Below, piece by piece: positions 7,871 through 16,417 of a DNA stretch of 64,000 bases. Source of the stretch: Pelomonas sp036401055 (GTDB lineage: Bacteria > Pseudomonadota > Gammaproteobacteria > Burkholderiales > Burkholderiaceae_C); NCBI GenBank assembly GCA_036401055.1, contig DASWWC010000070.1, positions 23,339 to 87,338 of the forward strand, written 5' to 3'. How positions within the stretch are numbered: position 1 is the stretch's first letter; the number at the start of each line of letters is the position of its first letter. Below the pieces are notes generated by a model. The model saw nothing but the letters and a program-made list of their open reading frames with translations. It had not been told where the DNA came from and ran no database searches. Position numbers and translations under genes: made by a program.

Positions 7871-9024
7871 GTGCCGCGGACGTCCAGGGTGATTTCGGTG
7901 AAGCTGGCTTCATCGCCAGCCTTTTCTTCCTTGCGGGGCGCGTTCGTGAGACGGGCGCCGGGCGCCTCGTTCTGCAGCCGCCACAGCAGGTTGGTGGGCG
8001 AGTCGGCGAAGGCCAGGCCTTCCTCGCGGGTGATGGTGCCGTCGGTGATGAGCTTGGCGAAGTGTTCTTCGTAGGTCTGCGAGCCCTCGGCGATGGACTT
8101 CTCCATCGCCTCCTTCACGCCGGCAAAGTCGCCGTTCTCGATCAGCTCGGCCGTCAGCTTGGTGTTGAACAGGATCTCGACCACCGGCACGCGGCCGCCG
8201 GCCGTCGCGCGCACCAGGCGCTGCGACACGATGGCCTTCAGGCCCGCGGCCAGGTCGTTCAGCAGCGCCGGGCGGGACTCGGGCGTGTAGAACGACAGGA
8301 TGCGGTTCAGTGCGTGGTAGGTGTTGTTGCCGTGCAGCGTGGCCAGCACCAGGTGACCGGACAGCGCGTAGCTGATGGCCGCCGTCATCGTTTCGCGGTC
8401 GCGGATTTCGCCGATCAGGATGCAATCGGGGGCCTGGCGCAGCGCGTTCTTCAACGCGATCTGCAGCGAGGCTGTGTCGCGGCCGATCTCGCGCTGGTTG
8501 ACGACCGAGCGCTTGTTGCTGAACAAATACTCGATCGGGTCCTCGATGGTGAGGATGTGCCCGGTCATGGTCTGGTTGCGCAGCTCCAGCATGGAGGCGA
8601 GCGTGGTGCTCTTGCCGGTGCCGGTGGCGCCCACCATCAGGATGAGCCCGCGCTTCTCCTTGACCATCTGGCCCAGGATGGGCGGCAGGGCCAGCGACTC
8701 CATCGTCGGGATGTTGTGCGGGATGTGGCGGAACACGCCCGCAATGGACCCGCGCTGGCGGAAGCCCGAGAGGCGGAAGCTGCCCACGCCGCTGACCGAC
8801 ACGGCCATGTTCAGCTCGCCGGAGTTGTCCAGCTCGGCAAGGCTGGCGGGGTCGATGACCTCGGAGATCAGCTGACGTGGTTGCGGCGGGGTCAGGAGCT
8901 GGTCCGACAACTGCACGGTCTGCCCGTTGATGCGGATCAGCACCGGCATGTTGGCCGACAGATAGCAGTCCGAAGCACCCTTGTCGGCCATCAGCCGCAG
9001 GATGCGCTCCATGTTTCCTGACAT
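7867..9024 (-). CDS. Type IV pilus retraction ATPase, PilT/PilU family (PilU-like)
   Basis: 385 residues. The N-terminal PAS-like domain has the MADKGASDCYLS motif common in PilT/PilU. Walker A is GATGTGKST (132-140), the Asp box is TIEDPIEYLF, Walker B is PDCILIGEIRDRETM and the His box is HLVLATLHGNNT. The length and C-terminal tail (THE region YEEHFAKLITDGTITREEGLAFADSP split over helices) favour PilU over PilT. It powers pilus disassembly at the inner membrane. It follows dapD after a 110-base gap containing a dispersed repeat and overlaps prmB. No canonical pil genes surround it. Confidence 0.88.
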   Translation of the reverse strand: MSGNMERILRLMADKGASDCYLSANMPVLIRINGQTVQLSDQLLTPPQPRQLISEVIDPASLAELDNSGELNMAVSVSGVGSFRLSGFRQRGSIAGVFRHIPHNIPTMESLALPPILGQMVKEKRGLILMVGATGTGKSTTLASMLELRNQTMTGHILTIEDPIEYLFSNKRSVVNQREIGRDTASLQIALKNALRQAPDCILIGEIRDRETMTAAISYALSGHLVLATLHGNNTYHALNRILSFYTPESRPALLNDLAAGLKAIVSQRLVRATAGGRVPVVEILFNTKLTAELIENGDFAGVKEAMEKSIAEGSQTYEEHFAKLITDGTITREEGLAFADSPTNLLWRLQNEAPGARLTNAPRKEEKAGDEASFTEITLDVRGT

Positions 9025-9050
9025 CAGAGCCCCTTGTCAGTCGAGTACGC

Positions 9051-9102
9051 CTGCCGATCCCCCGAGGGGATCCGGGCCGGCTTTGGAGCGGCCCGGCGCT
9101 CG
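9051..9102. repeat. Dispersed two-hairpin intergenic repeat, copy A
   Basis: 52 bases made of two adjacent hairpins: GATCCCC/GGGGATC around a 3-base loop, then CCGGGCCG/CGGCCCGG around 9 bases. A copy differing at 4 of 52 positions is at 11190-11241. A partial copy in the opposite orientation is at 56352-56384. It lies in the gap between dapD and the PilU-like gene. It resembles REP-type palindromic elements. Confidence 0.8.
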
Positions 9103-9134
9103 GCCCGGTGGGGGCGGCAAGACGTATGCATGGT

Positions 9135-9959
9135 TTACGCGCGCAGCAGTTCGTTGATGCTGGTCTTGGAGCGCGTCTGCGCGTCGACCCGCTTCACGAT
9201 GATGGCCGCGTACAGCGAGTAGCGACCGCCATCCTTGGGCAGCGAGCCGGAGATGACGACGGAGCCGGCCGGCACGCGGCCGTAGCTGACGGTGTCGGTC
9301 GCGCGGTCGTAGATGGGCGTGCTCTGGCCGATGTAGACGCCCATCGAAATCACCGAGTTCTCCTCGACGATGACGCCTTCGACGACCTCGGAGCGGGCGC
9401 CGATGAAGCAGTTGTCCTCGATGATGGTCGGGTTGGCCTGCAGCGGCTCCAGCACGCCGCCGATGCCCACGCCGCCGGACAGGTGCACGTTCTTGCCGAT
9501 CTGCGCGCAGGAGCCGACCGTGGCCCAGGTGTCCACCATCGCGCCTTCGTCGACGTAGGCGCCGATGTTCACGTAGCTGGGCATCAGCACCACGTTCTTG
9601 GCCTGGAAGCTGCCGCGGCGGGCCACGGCCGGCGGCACGACGCGAACGCCGGTGGCGCGCAGCTCGGCTTCGCTCATGCCGGCGAACTTGGTGGGCACCT
9701 TGTCGAAGAAGGTCAGGTCCTTGTCGCCCATCAGGCGGTTGTCGTTCAGGCGGAACGACAGCAGCACGGCCTTCTTGATCCACTGGTGCACGTTCCACTG
9801 GCCCACGCCTTCACGGGTGGCCACGCGCAGGCGGCCGGCGTCCAGCTCGGCGATGACGTGGTCGACGGCCTGGCGCACCTCCGGGGCATTGACGGGATCC
9901 AGGGACGTGCGGTTGTCCCAGGCGAGGTCGATCGTGCTTTGCAGTTCGGCGGTGTTCAT
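9135..9959 (-). CDS. dapD: Tetrahydrodipicolinate N-succinyltransferase DapD
   Basis: 274 residues from ATG 9959 (MNTAELQSTIDLAWDNR), ten bases after the dapC stop. The enzyme transfers succinyl from succinyl-CoA to tetrahydrodipicolinate in lysine and meso-diaminopimelate synthesis. The N-terminal helical domain is followed by a left-handed beta-helix of hexapeptide repeats from about residue 100 (NIGAYVDEGAMVDTWATVGS, QIGKNVHLSGGVGIGGVLEP), both signatures of DapD. The C-terminus (KTSINELLRA) is typical. It forms an operon with dapC. Confidence 0.97.
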   Translation of the reverse strand: MNTAELQSTIDLAWDNRTSLDPVNAPEVRQAVDHVIAELDAGRLRVATREGVGQWNVHQWIKKAVLLSFRLNDNRLMGDKDLTFFDKVPTKFAGMSEAELRATGVRVVPPAVARRGSFQAKNVVLMPSYVNIGAYVDEGAMVDTWATVGSCAQIGKNVHLSGGVGIGGVLEPLQANPTIIEDNCFIGARSEVVEGVIVEENSVISMGVYIGQSTPIYDRATDTVSYGRVPAGSVVISGSLPKDGGRYSLYAAIIVKRVDAQTRSKTSINELLRA

Positions 9960-9969
9960 GAGCGGGAGG

Positions 9970-11163
9970 TCAGCGAGATTTCGTGAAGGAGACGATGCGG
10001 TGGGCGGCTTCAAGGCATTCGGCCTCGTCGGCCACCAGCGCCAGGCGGATGCGGCCGGCGCCGGGGTTGCTGCCCTGGGCCTCGCGGGCCAGCAGGCTGC
10101 CCGGCAGGACCACCAGATTGTATTGAGCGAGCAGGTCCTGGGCGAAGGCGATGTCGTCGCCTCCGGGGACGGCGGCCCACAGGTAGAAGCCGGCGTCGGG
10201 CAGGGCGACGTCCAGCACGTCGGCCAGCAGCGGCGTGACGGCCGCGAACTTCTCGCGGTAGCGTGCCCGGTTGTCGACGACGTGGGCCTCGTCGCCCCAG
10301 GCTGCGATGCTGGCGGCTTGCACCAGCGGGCTCATCGCACTGCCGTGATAGGTGCGGTAGAGCAGGAACTTCTTCAGCAGCGCGGCGTCGCCGGCCACGA
10401 AGCCGGAGCGCAGGCCCGGCACGTTGGAGCGCTTGGACAGCGACGTGAATGCAATCAGGTTCCTGAAGTCGTTGCGGCCCAGCTTGGCCGCGGCCTCCAG
10501 GCCGCCCAGCGGCGCCTCGTCGCGGAAATAGATCTCGGAGTAGCACTCGTCCGATGCGATGACGAAGCCATGCCGGTCGCTCAGTTCGAACAGCGCCCGC
10601 CATTCATCCAACGGCATCACTGCGCCGCTGGGGTTGCCCGGCGAGCAGACGTAGAGCAGTTGCGTGTTTGACCAGGTCGCGTCGTCGATCTGGCGCCAGT
10701 CCACCGCGAAGTTGCGCGCCGGGTCGGAGTTGGCGTAGGCCACCCGGGCGCCGGCCAGCAGCGCCGCGCCTTCGTAGATTTGGTAGAACGGGTTGGGGCA
10801 GACGACCGTGGCGCCGGCGCGACTGCCGTCCACCACCGTCTGCGCGATGGCGAACAGCGCCTCGCGCGAGCCGTTGACCGGCAGCACCTGCGTGGCCGGG
10901 TTCAGCTTCAGGCCATAGCGGCGATCAATCCAGCCGGCGATGGCTTCGCGCAGTGCGACCGTGCCGCCGGTGGCTGGGTAACCGGCCAGTTGCGGCATCG
11001 CGTCCTGGATGGCCTGCGCGATGAAGGCCGGTGCCGGGTGGCGGGGCTCGCCGATGCCCAGGGAGATGGGCGCGAAGTCGGCGTTGGGCTTGATGTGGGC
11101 CGTCAGCTCACGCAGGCGCTCAAACGGGTAGGGATGCAGGCGGTCCAGCAGCGGATTGGTCAT
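9970..11163 (-). CDS. dapC: Succinyldiaminopimelate aminotransferase DapC
   Basis: 397 residues, a fold-type I PLP enzyme. The opening MTNPLLDRLHPYPFERLREL is typical of betaproteobacterial DapC. The PLP lysine lies in FTSLSKRSNVPGLRSGF, with YVCSPGNPSG and SDECYSEIYF as cofactor-contact motifs. It converts the succinyl amino-keto intermediate to succinyl-diaminopimelate, the step after DapD. dapD follows after ten bases. dapE, a frequent neighbour in this order, is not in the window. Confidence 0.95.
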   Translation of the reverse strand: MTNPLLDRLHPYPFERLRELTAHIKPNADFAPISLGIGEPRHPAPAFIAQAIQDAMPQLAGYPATGGTVALREAIAGWIDRRYGLKLNPATQVLPVNGSREALFAIAQTVVDGSRAGATVVCPNPFYQIYEGAALLAGARVAYANSDPARNFAVDWRQIDDATWSNTQLLYVCSPGNPSGAVMPLDEWRALFELSDRHGFVIASDECYSEIYFRDEAPLGGLEAAAKLGRNDFRNLIAFTSLSKRSNVPGLRSGFVAGDAALLKKFLLYRTYHGSAMSPLVQAASIAAWGDEAHVVDNRARYREKFAAVTPLLADVLDVALPDAGFYLWAAVPGGDDIAFAQDLLAQYNLVVLPGSLLAREAQGSNPGAGRIRLALVADEAECLEAAHRIVSFTKSR

Positions 11164-11189
11164 GCCTGCCCCTCTTCAGTGGTGTACCG

Positions 11190-11241
11190 CTGCCGATCCC
11201 CCGAGGGGATGCGTGCCGGCTTGGTAGCGGCCCGGCGCTCG
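11190..11241. repeat. Dispersed two-hairpin intergenic repeat, copy B
   Basis: Matches 48 of 52 positions with 9051-9102 in the same orientation. The first hairpin (GATCCCC/GGGGAT) is kept, while the second has lost some pairing (CGTGCCG against CGGCCCGG). It lies in the 88-base gap between queF and dapC, so the two copies bracket dapC-dapD. Confidence 0.8.
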
Positions 11242-11251
11242 TCACGCAAAG

Positions 11252-11743
11252 TCATCCCAACATCCCCGACTCGAAGCCATGCGCCGGCAACTCCACGCGC
11301 GGCGCCGGCGTCCAGCCCGCCTTGCGGTGCTCGGCGACGACGTTGGTGTAGATGCCGCCGCGCACATACCACTTGGCCGTGATGCGGATGAAGCGCGGGT
11401 CGGTGACCTTGACGATGTCGTCCAGGATCTTGTTGGTCACCTTCTCATGGAAGGCACCCTCGTTGCGGTAGCTCCAGAAGTACATCTTCAGGCTCTTCAG
11501 CTCCACGCACAGCTCGTCGGCAATCATGTCGATGGTGAAGTGGGCGAAGTCGGGCTGGCCGGTCAGCGGGCAGTGGCAGGTGAACTCGGGCACCTGGAAC
11601 TGGATGACGTAGTCGCGTTCCGGGTTGGGGTTCGGGAAGACCAGGATGTCCTTGCTGGGCTTGCTCGGCGGGTTCGGGGGCACCTCGCGCATCTTGGGCT
11701 TCTTCTTGGTGGCGGGCGCGGCGGTGGACTTCTTGGTGGCCAT
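11252..11743 (-). CDS. queF: NADPH-dependent preQ0 reductase QueF
   Basis: 163 residues, the short (type I) unimodular form. It reduces 7-cyano-7-deazaguanine to preQ1 in queuosine synthesis. The catalytic cysteine is Cys58 in EFTCHCPLTGQPDF, with the proton-donor Asp65, and the NADPH-binding segment is ELKSLKMYFWSYRNEGAFHE. A Lys/Ala/Pro-rich tail of about 20 residues precedes the core and is probably disordered. It is divergent from smc. No preQ1 riboswitch-like sequence is visible upstream. Confidence 0.96.
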   Translation of the reverse strand: MATKKSTAAPATKKKPKMREVPPNPPSKPSKDILVFPNPNPERDYVIQFQVPEFTCHCPLTGQPDFAHFTIDMIADELCVELKSLKMYFWSYRNEGAFHEKVTNKILDDIVKVTDPRFIRITAKWYVRGGIYTNVVAEHRKAGWTPAPRVELPAHGFESGMLG

Positions 11744-11774
11744 GATCGTGGTCTTTCTGAGAGGGGGCGAATGC

Positions 11775-11780
11775 TATCAT
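11775..11780 (+). promoter_or_regulatory. Extended -10 element upstream of smc
   Basis: TGCTATCAT gives an extended TGn motif with TATCAT as -10, 70 bases upstream of the smc ATG. A transcript from here would pass straight through the hairpin at 11793-11813. Confidence 0.45.
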
Positions 11781-11792
11781 CCAGCCCCGTCG

Positions 11793-11820
11793 AAGCGCCC
11801 CTGAAAGGCGCTTTTCTTTA
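11793..11820 (+). terminator. Intrinsic-terminator-like hairpin in the smc leader
   Basis: AAGCGCC pairs with GGCGCTT over a 7-base loop and runs into TTTTCTTT on the plus strand, the form of an intrinsic terminator. It lies between the divergent starts of queF and smc, where no plus-strand gene ends. It could attenuate smc or end a very short transcript. Confidence 0.6.
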
Positions 11821-11849
11821 GCCAAATCAAAGGCTTACGTCCGAGCTTC

Positions 11850-14800
11850 ATGCGGCTGAATTCGATCAAGCTGGCCGGCTTCAAATCCTTCGCCGAACCC
11901 ACGACCTTCCAGCTGCCTGGCCAACTGGTCGGCGTCGTCGGGCCCAATGGCTGTGGCAAGTCCAACATCATGGACGCGGTGCGCTGGGTGCTGGGCGAGA
12001 GCAAGGCCAGCGAGCTGCGCGGCGAGTCCATGCAGGACGTCATCTTCAACGGCAGCGGCAACCGCAAGCCGGCGGGGCGCTCCAGCGTGGAGCTGGTGTT
12101 CGACAACACGTCCGCGCGTGCCGGCGGGCCGTGGAACCAGTTCACCGAAATTGCCGTCAAGCGCGTGCTGACGCGCGACGGCACCAGCAGCTACTTCATC
12201 AACAACCAGCCGGTGCGCCGGCGGGACGTGCAGGACGTGTTCCTCGGCACGGGCCTGGGCCCGCGCGCCTACGCCATCATCGGCCAGGGCACCATCTCCC
12301 GCATCATCGAGAGCAAGCCCGAAGAGCTGCGCCTGTTCCTCGAAGAAGCGGCCGGCGTGTCCAAGTACAAGGAACGCCGCCGCGAGACCGAGAACCGGCT
12401 CAAGGACACGCGGGAGAACCTGACCCGCGTCGACGACATCCTGCGCGAGCTGAACGCCAACCTCGAGAAGCTGGAGCGCCAGGCCGAGGTGGCAGCCAGT
12501 TATCGCAGCCTGCAGGACGCAGGCACGCTGAAGCTGCACCAGCTGTGGTGGTTAAAGGCAAGAGACGCCGGCAACGAGTCCGCCCGCGTGAAGGCTGCTC
12601 ACTCGGAGGCCGTCAACGCGCTCGAAGCCCGCACGGCCGAGCTGCGCGCCGTGGAGGCCGAGCTGGAGGAGGTGCGCCAGGCGCACTACGCCGCCGGCGA
12701 CGAGCTGCACGCGTCGCAGGGCCGCTTTGCCGAAGCCCAACTTGAAGTGAGCCGGCTGGAGGAGCGCATCCGCTTCGTCGTCGAAAGCCGCAACCGCGCA
12801 CAGCAACGGCTGGCAGAGCTGCACGCGCAGGACCAGCAATGGCGCGAGCGGCTTGAGCAATCGACCAATGAGCTGGAAGGCATCGCCGAGCAGATCGCCG
12901 GCGCCGACGAGCAGAGCGAGATCCTGGCCGCGCAGGCCGAGGAGCAGCAGGCCCAGTTGCCCAACAGCGAAGACGCCGTGCGCGCCGCGCAGAACCGCGC
13001 CAACGAGCAGCGCACGCTGGTGGCCCAGGTGCAGCAGCAGATCCAGGTGCTGGCGGCCGAGAGCCGCAGCGTGGACGAACAGGTCAAGGCGCTGCGCCAG
13101 CGCGAGGATCGGTTGACGGCCGAGTCGCGCGCACTGGGCGCGCCCGACCACGACGCGCTGGATGCCCTGAAGGCGCGCAGCGCCGAGGCCGATGAGGTGC
13201 GTGACCTGTCCGACGCGCGGCTGCAGGAGCTGGCCGAGCAACTGCCGCAGCTGGAAGAGCAGCGCCGCACCGCGCAGCAGGATGCCAACGCGCAGCTCGC
13301 CAAGCAGTCCGAGCTGACCGCCCGGCTCGAAGCGCTGAAGGCGCTGCAGGAAAAGGTGCAGACCGAGGGCAAGCTCAAGCCCTGGCTGGCCAAGCACGGT
13401 CTCGACGGCCTGCAAGGCCTGTGGACCCGACTGCACATCAGCCAAGGCTGGGAAAACGCGCTCGAAGCCGCGCTGCGCGAGCGCATGGGCGCACTCAGCG
13501 TCGGTCGGCTGGACACCGTGCGCGCCTTCGAGGGCGACGCACCGCCGGCGCGCCTGGCCTTCTATTCGACGCCTGCTGGTTCCATTGCCAACACGCACGA
13601 GACGCTGCCCAAGCTGACCTCGCTGCTCAAGCTGGACGACGCAGGCCTGATCGCTTTGCTGAACGACTGGCTGGAGGGCGTCTACACGGCGCCGACGCTG
13701 GACGCCGCGCTGGCCGCACGCGACAAGCTGACCCATGGCGAGCTGATCCTGACGCCGGCCGGCCATGCTGTCGGCCAGTTCTCGGTGACCTTCTACGCGC
13801 CCGACTCCGAGCAGGCCGGCCTGCTGGCCCGTGCGCAGGAGATCGAGCAGCTGACGACCGCGCAGCGCGCGCAGAACCTGATCGCCGACGAGGCGCGACT
13901 GACGCTGAGCCGCGTCGAGCACCAGTTCAACGACGCCAACGGCCGCCTGACCACGCTGCGCCGCGAGGCCAGCGAGGCGCAGACGCGCGCCCACCAGATC
14001 CACGTCGAGTTGCTGCGCCAGAGCAGCCAAGCCGAGGCCAGCCAGCAGCGCCGCAGTGCGCTCGATGCGGAACTCGCCGAGATCGGCGAGCAGCAGGAGG
14101 CGCTTCAGGAACGCCGCGCGGTCGGCGAGGCGCGCTTCGAGGAACTGGACATCCAACTGGGCGACGCGCAGCAGCGCCACGCCGAGCTGGAGGACGGCAC
14201 CATCGCCGCCGAACGCAAGCTGGCCGACGCGCGCGAGCAGCTGCGCACGCTGGAGCGCCGCGCCCAGGAAGCCCGCTTTGCGACGCAGACGCTGGCCGCC
14301 CGCCGCGGCGAGTTGCAGCGTGGCATCGAGACGGCGCAGGCCCAGATTCAGCAGGTCGCCGCCTCGGCCGCTAGCCTGCAGACCGAGCTGGACGGCTTCA
14401 ACGACGCCGCCGCCCAGGCCGGCCTGCAGGACGCGCTGGCGCTGAAGGTCGAGCGCGAAGGCCAGCTCGCCGCCGTCCGCACGAACTACGACGACCTCTC
14501 GCTGCGCCTGCGCAAGGCCGACGAGCAGCGCATGACGTTCGAGCGCAGCCTGGACCCGCTGCGCGAGGCCATCACCAAGCTGCAGCTGGAAGAGCAGGCG
14601 GCGCAACTCGGCGGCGCGCAGTACCGCGAGCAACTCGAAGCCGCGGCCGTCGATCTGGAAGCGTTGGCCAAGTCCATTGAGGACAACGGCGTGAAGCTCT
14701 ACGGCCTGCAAGGCGAGATCGACCGCATCAACCGCGAGATCGCGGCCTTGGGCGCCGTCAACCTTGCCGCGCTGGACGAACTGACCGCCGCCCGCGAGCG

Positions 14801-15365
14801 CAAGACCTTCCTCGACTCGCAATGCGCCGACCTGAACGCAGCCATCCAGACGCTGGAAGACGCGATCCACAAGATCGACCTGGAGACGCGCGACCTGCTG
14901 GGCTCCACCTTCAACCAGGTCAACGAGCATTTCGGCCGCATGTTCCCCGAGCTGTTCGGCGGCGGACAGGCCAGGCTGGTCATGACCGGCGACGAGATCC
15001 TGGACGCCGGCGTGCAGGTCATGGCGCAGCCGCCGGGCAAGAAGAACAGCACCCTCCACCTGCTGTCGGGCGGCGAAAAGGCGCTGACGGCGATCGCGCT
15101 GGTGTTCGCGATCTTCCAGCTCAATCCCGCGCCGTTCTGCCTGTTGGACGAGGTGGACGCACCGCTGGATGACGCCAACACGGAGCGTTATGCCAAGCTG
15201 GTGTCGCAGATGAGCCGGGTGACCCAATTCCTCTTCATCTCGCACAACAAGATCGCGATGGAGATGGCGGAACAACTGATCGGCGTCACGATGCAGGAGC
15301 AGGGCGTGTCCCGCATCGTTGCCGTGGACATGGACAAGGCCCTTGCGATGGCCGAGATGGCATGA
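11850..15365 (+). CDS. smc: Chromosome segregation protein SMC
   Basis: 1171 residues, full length for bacterial SMC. The N-terminal ATPase half has Walker A GPNGCGKSN (31-39) and AIIGQGTISRI. Two long coiled coils (about 170-500 and 670-1000, rich in Glu, Gln, Ala, Arg) flank a hinge at about 505-650. The C-terminal half has the signature LLSGGEKALTAIAL and Walker B PFCLLDEVDAPLDD. SMC dimers compact and segregate the chromosome with ScpA and ScpB. The last codons overlap the zipA start (ATGA). Confidence 0.98.
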   Translation: MRLNSIKLAGFKSFAEPTTFQLPGQLVGVVGPNGCGKSNIMDAVRWVLGESKASELRGESMQDVIFNGSGNRKPAGRSSVELVFDNTSARAGGPWNQFTEIAVKRVLTRDGTSSYFINNQPVRRRDVQDVFLGTGLGPRAYAIIGQGTISRIIESKPEELRLFLEEAAGVSKYKERRRETENRLKDTRENLTRVDDILRELNANLEKLERQAEVAASYRSLQDAGTLKLHQLWWLKARDAGNESARVKAAHSEAVNALEARTAELRAVEAELEEVRQAHYAAGDELHASQGRFAEAQLEVSRLEERIRFVVESRNRAQQRLAELHAQDQQWRERLEQSTNELEGIAEQIAGADEQSEILAAQAEEQQAQLPNSEDAVRAAQNRANEQRTLVAQVQQQIQVLAAESRSVDEQVKALRQREDRLTAESRALGAPDHDALDALKARSAEADEVRDLSDARLQELAEQLPQLEEQRRTAQQDANAQLAKQSELTARLEALKALQEKVQTEGKLKPWLAKHGLDGLQGLWTRLHISQGWENALEAALRERMGALSVGRLDTVRAFEGDAPPARLAFYSTPAGSIANTHETLPKLTSLLKLDDAGLIALLNDWLEGVYTAPTLDAALAARDKLTHGELILTPAGHAVGQFSVTFYAPDSEQAGLLARAQEIEQLTTAQRAQNLIADEARLTLSRVEHQFNDANGRLTTLRREASEAQTRAHQIHVELLRQSSQAEASQQRRSALDAELAEIGEQQEALQERRAVGEARFEELDIQLGDAQQRHAELEDGTIAAERKLADAREQLRTLERRAQEARFATQTLAARRGELQRGIETAQAQIQQVAASAASLQTELDGFNDAAAQAGLQDALALKVEREGQLAAVRTNYDDLSLRLRKADEQRMTFERSLDPLREAITKLQLEEQAAQLGGAQYREQLEAAAVDLEALAKSIEDNGVKLYGLQGEIDRINREIAALGAVNLAALDELTAARERKTFLDSQCADLNAAIQTLEDAIHKIDLETRDLLGSTFNQVNEHFGRMFPELFGGGQARLVMTGDEILDAGVQVMAQPPGKKNSTLHLLSGGEKALTAIALVFAIFQLNPAPFCLLDEVDAPLDDANTERYAKLVSQMSRVTQFLFISHNKIAMEMAEQLIGVTMQEQGVSRIVAVDMDKALAMAEMA

Positions 15366-16417
15366 ATCTGACTCTCACAGAACTTCTCGCAATCGCTGGC
15401 GGCGTGGTGCTTGCTGGCGTTGTCGCCCACGGCGCTTGGGCGGCACGCAAGGCGGGCCCCAAGCGGGCCGTGCCGCCGATGGAGGAACCCAGCTTCGACG
15501 CGCCGCCCGAGGCATCGACCGAAGCGGCAGCCGTCGTCGAGTCGGATTCGATGGAGGTCACGCTGCCCGCCGTCGCGCGCCCGCAGCGCAAGCCGTCGGC
15601 GCGCATCGACGCGTTGATCGACGCGATTGCGACCATCACGATCGAGCAGCCCGTCTCCGGCGAGCTGGCCTTGCAGCACCAGCCCGGCAGCCGCCGCGCC
15701 GGCACCAAGCCGCTGCAGATCGAAGGCCTGAACGCGCAGACCGGGGACTGGGAACTGCCCGCGCCGGGCCAGCGCTACAGCGAATTCCAGGCCGGCCTGA
15801 AGCTGGCCAACCGCAGCGGTGCGCTCAACGAGATCGAGTACTCCGAGTTCGTGCAGAAGATCCAGGCCTTTGCCGACGGCATCGGCGGCTTCGTGCAGTT
15901 CCCCGACATGCTGGACGTGGTGGCCCGCGCCCGCGAGCTGGACCAGTTCGCCGCCAGCCATGACGCCCAGCTCGCGCTGCTGCTGCGTGCCAAGGCGGCG
16001 GCATGGACGCCGGGCTTCGTGCAGCAGTCGGCCGCGCGCCATGGCTTTGTGGCCGGCTCGCTGCCGGGCCGCCTGGTGCTGCCGTCCGGCGAGGACGGCG
16101 CGCCGCCGCTGTTGACGCTGCAGTTCGACGCGCAGGCCGCGCTGGCCGAGGACCCAGAGGCGCTGTCGCTGCGCGAGCTGACGCTGGCGCTGGACGTGCC
16201 GCAGACGCCGCAGGAAGCCGAGCCCTTCGCCCTCTGGCAGGAATCGGCCCGCGCGCTGTCTCGCGACCTGGAGGCCGACGTCTGCGACGACCGCGGCCAG
16301 GTGCTGGGCCTGCACGCCTTCGCGGCCATCGACGTGGAGCTGAAGAAGCTCTACGAGGCGCTGGCCGCGCGTGACCTCGCGGCCGGTTCGCCGGCTGCAC
16401 GAAGGTTGTTCTCGTAA
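15362..16417 (+). CDS. zipA: Cell division protein ZipA-like
   Basis: 351 residues. One N-terminal membrane helix (about 8-28) is followed by a variable charged linker and a C-terminal domain (about 190-340) with SALNEIEYSEF-like and FVQFPDMLDV segments that matches the ZipA FtsZ-binding fold in layout. In Burkholderiales the gene directly after smc is the divergent zipA. It tethers FtsZ to the membrane at the septum. The start overlaps the smc stop and the stop overlaps the next start by one base (TAATG). Confidence 0.85.
   Translation: MNLTLTELLAIAGGVVLAGVVAHGAWAARKAGPKRAVPPMEEPSFDAPPEASTEAAAVVESDSMEVTLPAVARPQRKPSARIDALIDAIATITIEQPVSGELALQHQPGSRRAGTKPLQIEGLNAQTGDWELPAPGQRYSEFQAGLKLANRSGALNEIEYSEFVQKIQAFADGIGGFVQFPDMLDVVARARELDQFAASHDAQLALLLRAKAAAWTPGFVQQSAARHGFVAGSLPGRLVLPSGEDGAPPLLTLQFDAQAALAEDPEALSLRELTLALDVPQTPQEAEPFALWQESARALSRDLEADVCDDRGQVLGLHAFAAIDVELKKLYEALAARDLAAGSPAARRLFS

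Noticed and set aside
11744..11849. preQ1 riboswitch upstream of queF
   Set aside because: The minus-strand leader has no preQ1 aptamer-like stem and A-rich tail. The only hairpin is oriented towards smc.
12552..15275. Very long open frame opposite smc
   Set aside because: It mirrors smc codons in a high-GC gene, has no domain, no ribosome-binding site and is Leu/Gln/Arg-biased. Similar long antisense frames occur opposite the ABC-F, msh ATPase and ligA genes.
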